Shown one piece after another: positions 57,125 through 64,000 of a stretch of DNA of 64,000 nucleotides (the first letter of the stretch is position 1; each line of letters begins with the position of its first letter). The notes under the pieces were generated by a model. The model was given only the letters and a program-made list of their open reading frames with translations. It made no database searches and had not been told where the DNA came from. A program made the position numbers and the translations under genes. Source of the DNA: Otatea glauca (taxonomy: Eukaryota; Streptophyta; Magnoliopsida; Poales; Poaceae); contig CM070723.1 of the NCBI GenBank assembly GCA_036346275.1, positions 7,316,001-7,380,000 of the forward strand, read 5' to 3'.

Positions 57125-58879
57125 TGAAAGTATCTAGGCCCTCAATTTTGTTTAGTTTTGGTAATTAATGACAATCACGGTTAAAGGACTAACGATTCTA
57201 AATTGAGCATTTTGAGAATAGGTTGGTCCAAGTTTCGATGATTATGAAAGCATGAAATTGATAAAGAGAAGATCAACTCGTCAAGACGAGATGGCCAATG
57301 TATAATCTTTTAAGGACCTTTTTCATAGCTTTTGCCGATCTCGAGGTTTGGAGAAAAGATTGGATTGCTAGGATTAGGGCCGTATATTAAGAGGGGTCTT
57401 GACGTTCGCTTAATGTCATTTAAGTTCTAAAGGCTCAAAATAAATACTCAAGATCATGCATTATGTCAAGATGCTAGTCTCATAGAATAAATCTATGGAG
57501 ACAAATTTGAAGTTTCTGGAAACCCGGTGCTACCGCCCATGGTAGCGAGGTGCTACCGGGCGAGTGGTAGCACTGGCCATATGAGCAGTGTAAAAATTCC
57601 AGAGAGCAGTGTAAAAATTCCAGAGAGCACCCTTTTGTGCTCTCTGGAAGAGCGGTGCTACCGCCCATGGTAGCGCGGTGCTACCGGGCGAGCGGTAGCA
57701 CCAGCCATATGGGTGGTGTAAAAATTCCAGAGAGCACCCTTTTGTGCTCTCTGGAAGAGCGGTGCTACCGCCCATGGTAGCGCGGTGCTACCGGGCGAGC
57801 GGTAGCACCGGCCCTCAGCTCTGTGCTATAATTCCAGAGGACCTGTTTTTTAGCAGTTGGGCGGTCCGGTGCAACCGCCCATGGTAGCGCGGTGCTACCG
57901 GGCGAGCGGTAGCACTGGCTGTTTAGCCCGGTGTAAAAATTATAGAGAAGCTCCTTTTTTCAGAGCAAAAATCTAAAGGAGTCCAGTGCTACTGGTCCTA
58001 GTTGGGCGGTAGCACTGGACCACCAGTACAATGGTCTCTGGCAGTGCATTTAATGCACTGTTCCAACCGTTGAGTTGGAGCTCGGTGCTACTGGTCCAAC
58101 ATGGGCGGTAGTACCGAAAAACCTGATTTCAACTCATTTCGAGCTCCAACGGCTAGTAAAATTTGTGGGAGCTATAAATACACCCCACCTATATTTTAGA
58201 GGCTCTCTTGGTCTTCATTAATGATATTTGAGCTCTAGCAAGTCTTCTTCTCTCTATAAGAGCATTCAATTTTCATTTAAGAGAGTGAAGAGCAAAAGAT
58301 TGAGTGTTGCATTTAGTTTGAGTCTTTAGATACTCAATTCAACCTCAAGCAAGCGTCAAGGCTTATTACTCTTGGAGGTTGCCGCCTTCTAGAAGGCTTG
58401 GAGGTGATCGTGCATGGTGAGCTTCTCAATGGAGATTGTGAGAAGCCCTGGCAAGTTGTGAAGGCCGGAGTTTGCCTACCCGGAGCGGGGAAGAACTGCC
58501 ACAGTGATCGAGGAAGGCTCAAGCGAGTGGAGCCGGCTTGAAGTGGTTCAAGTCACCTCAACATGGAGTAGTGGAGACCGGCAAGTCTCCGAGACCACGA
58601 GTCAAAAATTCTTGTCTCTTGTTCTCTTGTGATCTACATTTATTTTTCTAGTGTTTGGTTTCAATCTTCTAGTTTTCTCAAGTATATTATTTATGCTTAG
58701 TTTTCTACTTGATTCATACTTAAATTTGCTAGAGTGTGTGATATTTTGCCAGAAAACTTAGTTACATAGTTGAAGGAAATAGCAATTCTTGTTTAGTGTT
58801 TTAAATTGTTTGTGTTTAAAATTGAAAAATTTAGAAACCTCCAATTCACCCCCTCTAGTCGATTATCCTTGATCCTACA
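57125..58879 (+). mobile_element. Solo Copia LTR 'I' (Sirevirus-like), nested in C
   Basis: Begins TGAAAGTATCTAGGCCC, ends 'ttgatcctaca'; flanks CGGGT and CGGTT match at 4 of 5 bases. 1755 bp. Holds 107-bp repeats of strong palindromes ('ggtgctaccgcccatggtag', 'cgagcggtagcacc') at 57527-58110 and a TATA box 'ctataaata' near 58172. C resumes on the far side. Confidence 0.75.
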
Positions 58880-59738
58880 CGGTTGTGCATGGGATTTGCA
58901 CGTAGTGTAGGGGATTATCGTCTAGGTCGGATTAAGGACCAAACTATGGGTTATTTTCAAGCCAAGACAATTGTACAACCACAAGGTTGGTTTGGGACGG
59001 CCTTAACCTATTATAGTACTTAGAACTAGCTTTGCACATTTGAAGGCTGTAGTAGTACGGGTTTTCAGTGACTGATTGTTCGGAGGGGTGCCTACACCGA
59101 GGTGTTGGAAATAACATTTGCTGATACAACGGTGTACTCCATACTATAGGGAGAATTGGGACAATATGGTGTATAACCATTTGTCGTACTATGTACACAT
59201 ATCTTCTGCCGTCTGGGTTTGTCGTCACCGGGCTGGTGCAAAGTTTACCTAGATAATGTAAAGGTTTTTCTCATGAACATTTTGGCCACAACGCCAAAGG
59301 TGCGTGAAACATACGACAAAAAGAAAAGGGCGTGACTTGTGGGTAAAGTTGTACACCTCTGCAGAGTGTAAATATTTTTGAAAAGCTATTCCCGCGGTCA
59401 AGGGACACTTGGAGCATTTGCACTAGTTAGATGTTTTATTATTTTCAAAATGTCTTGATTTCATCCATTATGCCTCGTATTGGCACGAATTGAACGTCTC
59501 AATGCTCGCGTTATGGAGGACTATGAGTTGTTACTTTATGCTCTACATACTTATTACTTTCATATCAATTAAACTTGTCTTTACAAATTCCGCTTTGCAA
59601 ATTACATCTTGTTTTACAAAGTTCAATTTTGTTTTATGCAAATTAACCGTAGAAGCCTCCTTGACATGCATTTGCAAATACCACCTTAAGTCTTGCTGAG
59701 TACGAAAGTACTCACCATTACTTATTTGTTGATTTTAG

Positions 59739-59812
59739 GTGAAGGATCTGATTAGCCCGATAACACTTATTTTGACGCAGGATTCGGAGATGTTAACGAT
59801 GAGCTTTTCTAG
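59739..59812 (+). other. LTR-resident acidic exon, copy C (terminal exon)
   Basis: Starts after 'gattttag' and ends DAGFGDVNDELF plus TAG. An extra TAG at 59753-59755 breaks this copy; the rest of the frame agrees with copy A. Confidence 0.4.
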
Positions 59813-61189
59813 AGATTATGCTTTGTAAGTTGCCTGAGGGTTGGATGGGCACACTACAAGACTTTTGCTTATTTCCGCTGCATTTCATTCTGTTTGTAAG
59901 ACCTTATTGTATAAATTGCCACTATCATATGTAATAAAGAGTATGGATGTGATATCAATTATTGTAAATGTGCGTGCTAACCACTGATCATGGGATTAGT
60001 ACTGTATGCACATAGATTCTCATTTTAGCATTTTATGCCAAAAATGAGGGTCGCTACAACTCGACCCTCATTTAAAGAGTGAAATCATCACCTGATCTGG
60101 AAGAAGATAAGGCGGTTTAATTTCTTGTCTTTGGAGCAGTGCAATGAACCTGGTTGCTCACACTTTGGCCAGCAATCTTCCCAGCCGACTGCTCTCCCTC
60201 CAAGCGCTGCCCGCATACCTGTCAAAGCTGCCATGGTGACAAAACTAGCGCAAAATTATTGCCACAACAAAGCTTGGCTCTGATTCCCTTGCCTCGGCCA
60301 CAAAGACAGTAGCACAACCATGCACGGTGGGGGAACTCTCCGGCCAATTTCTGATCAAGGTAACCGCTAAAAAGGGTTTTAATCTACTCATGGATGCTCA
60401 TCCACTTGATAATGAAGCCCGATTTTCACTAATCTTACCTCCTACCGGTCCACCATTAGAGCCGCCTCTGAGCCCATGGTGGCAGGGCGTTCCAGCCAAC
60501 GTCGTCGGCAATAAAGACCACCAATAGAAGCTCCTTGTCACCCTCGTTCTATCCATGCCCTCGGCATGACCGGAGCTTCACCGGAGAAGCACCGCCGGCA
60601 AGCCCTAGACTGGTGCACTGTTTTGTGTCTCTACCGAATGGGCCACCCATGTTAGAGGCACAAGGAAACTCTAGTTCAAACCAGCAAATGCGTGTTCCAG
60701 TTCAGAAAACAGTTTTTGTAATTTTAGTTCATTTTCAATTCTGGTTGAAATTCAAATGTTCATAACTTGTGAATTTTAAATCCAATTACAGTAAAATAAA
60801 ATTATAAATTAATATAAATCCTAAAATTTCAGAATATGAAAAAAATATTTAATTTTTCACCTCAGTTTAAATTATTTGAATAAACCTTAAAAATGGCCAC
60901 TATTGCACATATGAAAAATATAACTCATAAAATAATTAAATAATTTTCATAAGCCCCTGAGACCTTTATAAACTCATTTGTGCAAAAATAATTAATTTTC
61001 AAACTCATATTAAATTATTTGAACTAAAACTTAAAGAAAACCCTAGTATGGTTACTATTAAAAGTACAAAAACTATTGCTCCAAAAATCATGAAAATTAA
61101 TTTTGGAAAATCCTCACACCTGAGATACTACATTTCTATGAAAATATTTAGATTTGAATCTGGTTTGTATCAAATTTGAAAATAGTTAG

Positions 61190-62430
61190 TTTTCAATGCA
61201 TAGAAATGAAAATAGCTAAAAGCTTGGATTATGTAGATTCGAATGATGGTAAAGATAATTCTTGTACCTTAGTAATATCATAATACCCCTTTTTATGCAA
61301 AAAAAATAATTCATATATGTTTAAGTTGAAGTCAAAGTTGTAACTAAACTTGCTTTAAATATGTATAACATATGAATAATTAGTATATAGATAAAGTCCC
61401 TAAATAAATGCAAATGAAAAAGAAAGGCTCTACAGGACCAGATTACCTAATACCATAAAAATAATAAGTTATAGTTTACATTTGAACTCTTAACCAGGAT
61501 ATGCTTCCATATATAGAGTATACTCAAAGAATGAAATATGAGCATACAGGTATGAATCAAATGACAAGTGGATGCTAATACATAATAAAATGACAAGTGC
61601 ATGCTAATACATGAAAAACTAGTTTCTGAATGCCCTGCATGATCAAACTAGCTAATACATCCAAAATCATTATAATAGATCATAATTTGTACTTAACCTT
61701 TTAGTTAAAATATACTTTCATATGATATAAGTGAACTTAAGGGTTTAAAATATATGCAAAATGTCATAAATTGAATGTTGGAAACATCTAGAGCTAATCT
61801 TAAAACATTCCTAAAGACAAAACCATATTAATCAGCAGAAAGATTTAATTTAAATTAAGTTCATAAAAGACTTCATTCTTTGTGTGCATGTAAACTATCG
61901 CGGCTAAAAGCAAAATGATGCAAAACTAGTTTTAAAACACTTCTAGGGTCGTAACCTACTAATATGCTAGAAAAAATGGTCGCATAATCATGTAAAGTGC
62001 AGTCGCAAACCTAAAACGAAGTCTGATCACTTATAACGTAAACTTTAAGACTATATATGCTATTTCAGCAATGAATAAAACATCTCAGCTAAACACTAAT
62101 ACTAATAAAATTAGCCTAGAAATACTCTCTAAGGCAAAGACTATCCTATTATGAAGGAATAATCTTATTACAATATGCTTTGCATCTGAATCCTCTTAGA
62201 GATATAACCCTAAGTATTATAAACACTAAAATCCGTAATATGAGTAAACAAACTTAATAAATAAGAAATCAATAATTAAGATATTTATATCACCAGAACA
62301 TTCTTAAAACCATGAATATATAACCAGTAGCCTAAACTTAACAGACCTAACATATACGAACTACTTCTCATGCAAAATCATTTAAGGTCGAGTACTATTC
62401 ATACATAGCATACTATATAATGACTAATGT
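61190..62430. other. Extra AT-rich block in LTR D
   Basis: About 1.2 kb where C has only about 200 bp. No ORF, TIR or tail recognised; either an unrecognised insertion in D or a deletion in C. Confidence 0.35.
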
Positions 62431-62580
62431 CTTAATTTGTCTAATTCAAATAATTTTTGCCTCTTGAATTTGAAATTATAAATACAAGAATACATAATTT
62501 TAGCCTCTTGAATTCGTAAAACAAGAATAGATAATCTACAAAAGAAACCGTATCATAGCTTAACCTAAAAGCTGCTAGCG

Positions 62581-62729
<149 letters not shown>

Positions 62730-64000
62730 ATCGACTAAAACGCAAGAACATGATATCAAACAATCCTAACCCTGAACCACACCTGTTTTCTATAGCAGGT
62801 CTTTATTTAGTTTTCTATCTGTATTCTTTTTGCCCTTATTAAAGTTGTTATTTGCTATATTTCCGTTGAACGGCGTATAGAACCCGATGTCCCTAATGCC
62901 GTCGTCGACAACGCCAACTGCGACCACGACTTCATCGTAAACAACAATTAAGCAAGGCAAGCACCCCTTCGATCATATCGATCCCAATGTTTTACTTTTC
63001 ATTTTGTTTTATTAAATCAATTTATGCATGCGCATATTTTCTGTAAATTTGCTATATTGTGGTACTGGTAGATATACCTGTTGTCTCATGAAACTTCCTT
63101 GATAAGTATGGGCATGTGAACCTTGATAACACTAGAATAAGGTTAGACAATACATAATGTCAACATGGGTATATGCGATTACATATTAACCATGCTTAGC
63201 CATACTTTAGTAGTGAAAATTTAGATAAATAGATTAAAACGCTTCTTGAAAATTTAAAAAGGTTGGATATGGCATTGATGGTTACTAGTATTTTAGCTAA
63301 AAACTCAAAATAAAACTATGGTTTAGACGATGGTGATTGTTGGCAATAGCCGGAAGTGCAGATGGACTTGCACGTAGTGTAGGGGGAGATTATCACATGA
63401 GTTGGATTAAGGACCGAGCTATGGGTTATTTTCAGGCCAAGAAACACGTACAACCATAAGTCCTGATATGGGATAGCCTTAAACCAATTAAGTTATCTAG
63501 ATTAAATTTGCATATTGGAAGGCTGAAGTAGTACTGGCTCTCCGATTAGGATTGTTCGGAAGGGGCTTCCACACCGAGGTGTGGGTAAATGCATCTCGAT
63601 ACAACGGTGTACGCCTTGCTATGCGGAGAAACGGTCATGGCATAATCGACTGTTTTGGTTATGATGAGAATGATATCATGTTTTGTTGTTACCGGGCTGG
63701 TGTAAAGTTAACCTAATTAATGCAAAGATTTTCGTCATGAACATTCTGGCCACACGCTAAAGATACGTGAAATATGTGGCAAGAAGAAAAGTTCATGACT
63801 TGTTGGTAAAGTTGTACACCTCTACATAGTGTAAATCTAATCGATTAGCCGCGCTCGTGGTCATGGGTACTTGGTAACATCATCACATAGTTAGATATTT
63901 ATTATTTTCAAAATGGCTTGAGTTCATTTGTTATGCCTTGTGTTGACAACGAATGGTGTTGGCAGGAATTGGACGATTCAATGCTCACGTCTCGGAGGAT

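Larger units (their letters stand above)
36318..60058 (+). mobile_element. Long LTR 'C', interrupted by elements L, K and I
   Basis: Begins TGTAACATCC and ends GTCGCTACA. Its own sequence (36318-37572, 38829-40500, 56910-57124, 58885-60058) totals about 4.3 kb, matching A and E. The TATA box is 'ctataaaag' near 37469 and a donor-like GGTAAAA lies near 39059. Acidic exons are 40279-40341 and 59739-59812. Flanks differ (GTAGT left, ACTCG right), so the expected duplication is missing. No internal region. Confidence 0.7.

Overview
The window looks like nuclear DNA of a grass (Poaceae): long Ty3/gypsy LTRs, Copia elements primed by initiator-Met tRNA with palindrome-rich LTRs, a CACTA element with gene fragments, a Tourist-like MITE and one two-exon plant sulfotransferase. 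I cannot name the species. Almost all of the 64 kb is nested transposable elements. The only plausible intact host gene is the cytosolic sulfotransferase at 28179-29377 (minus strand).

Layout. (1) 623-27600: a minus-oriented, truncated long LTR ('G') hit by two later insertions. The first is a non-autonomous CACTA element (1168-17761, AGT target duplication). The second is a same-family solo LTR ('A', 18185-26769, AGAAA), itself hit by an opposite-oriented solo LTR ('E', 22320-26659, ACTGT). The CACTA carries two captured gene fragments. One is an RWD-domain exon; the other is an exon split by an 11.8 kb Sirevirus-like Copia element ('M', 1776-13586, TGGTG). (2) 27600-30211: a low-copy island with the sulfotransferase and short tandem duplications. 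(3) 30212-35919: long LTR 'B', truncated at its right end, carrying a solo Copia LTR ('H', GCGGC), which carries a 231 bp Tourist-like MITE. (4) 36318-60058: long LTR 'C', hit by a small deleted Copia ('L', CACAT), a 16.4 kb Tat-type gypsy element ('K', 40501-56904, ATAAC) and a solo Copia LTR ('I'). K is hit in its RNase H region by another solo Copia LTR ('J', ACGCG). (5) 60059-64000: another long LTR copy ('D'), missing its left part and running off the window.

Working together. K encodes broken gag-pol on the minus strand and, on the plus strand, a multi-exon additional ORF and a second short ORF, each with a TATA box. M encodes gag, pol and an env-like third ORF, all broken. Neither could move on its own as it stands.

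Most unusual observation. The long LTR family (copies A-G) is normally regarded as non-coding. However, each of the five best copies carries a short acidic exon bounded by TAG| and |GCAAGC. Where the right half of the LTR is also present, about 1.2 kb further on lies a second short exon starting after an AG acceptor. Exon lengths differ between copies only by multiples of three, and the frames match across a GC-AG phase-1 intron. This points to a family-wide LTR-resident spliced coding sequence. All coordinates and translations were read by eye; no database search was run.
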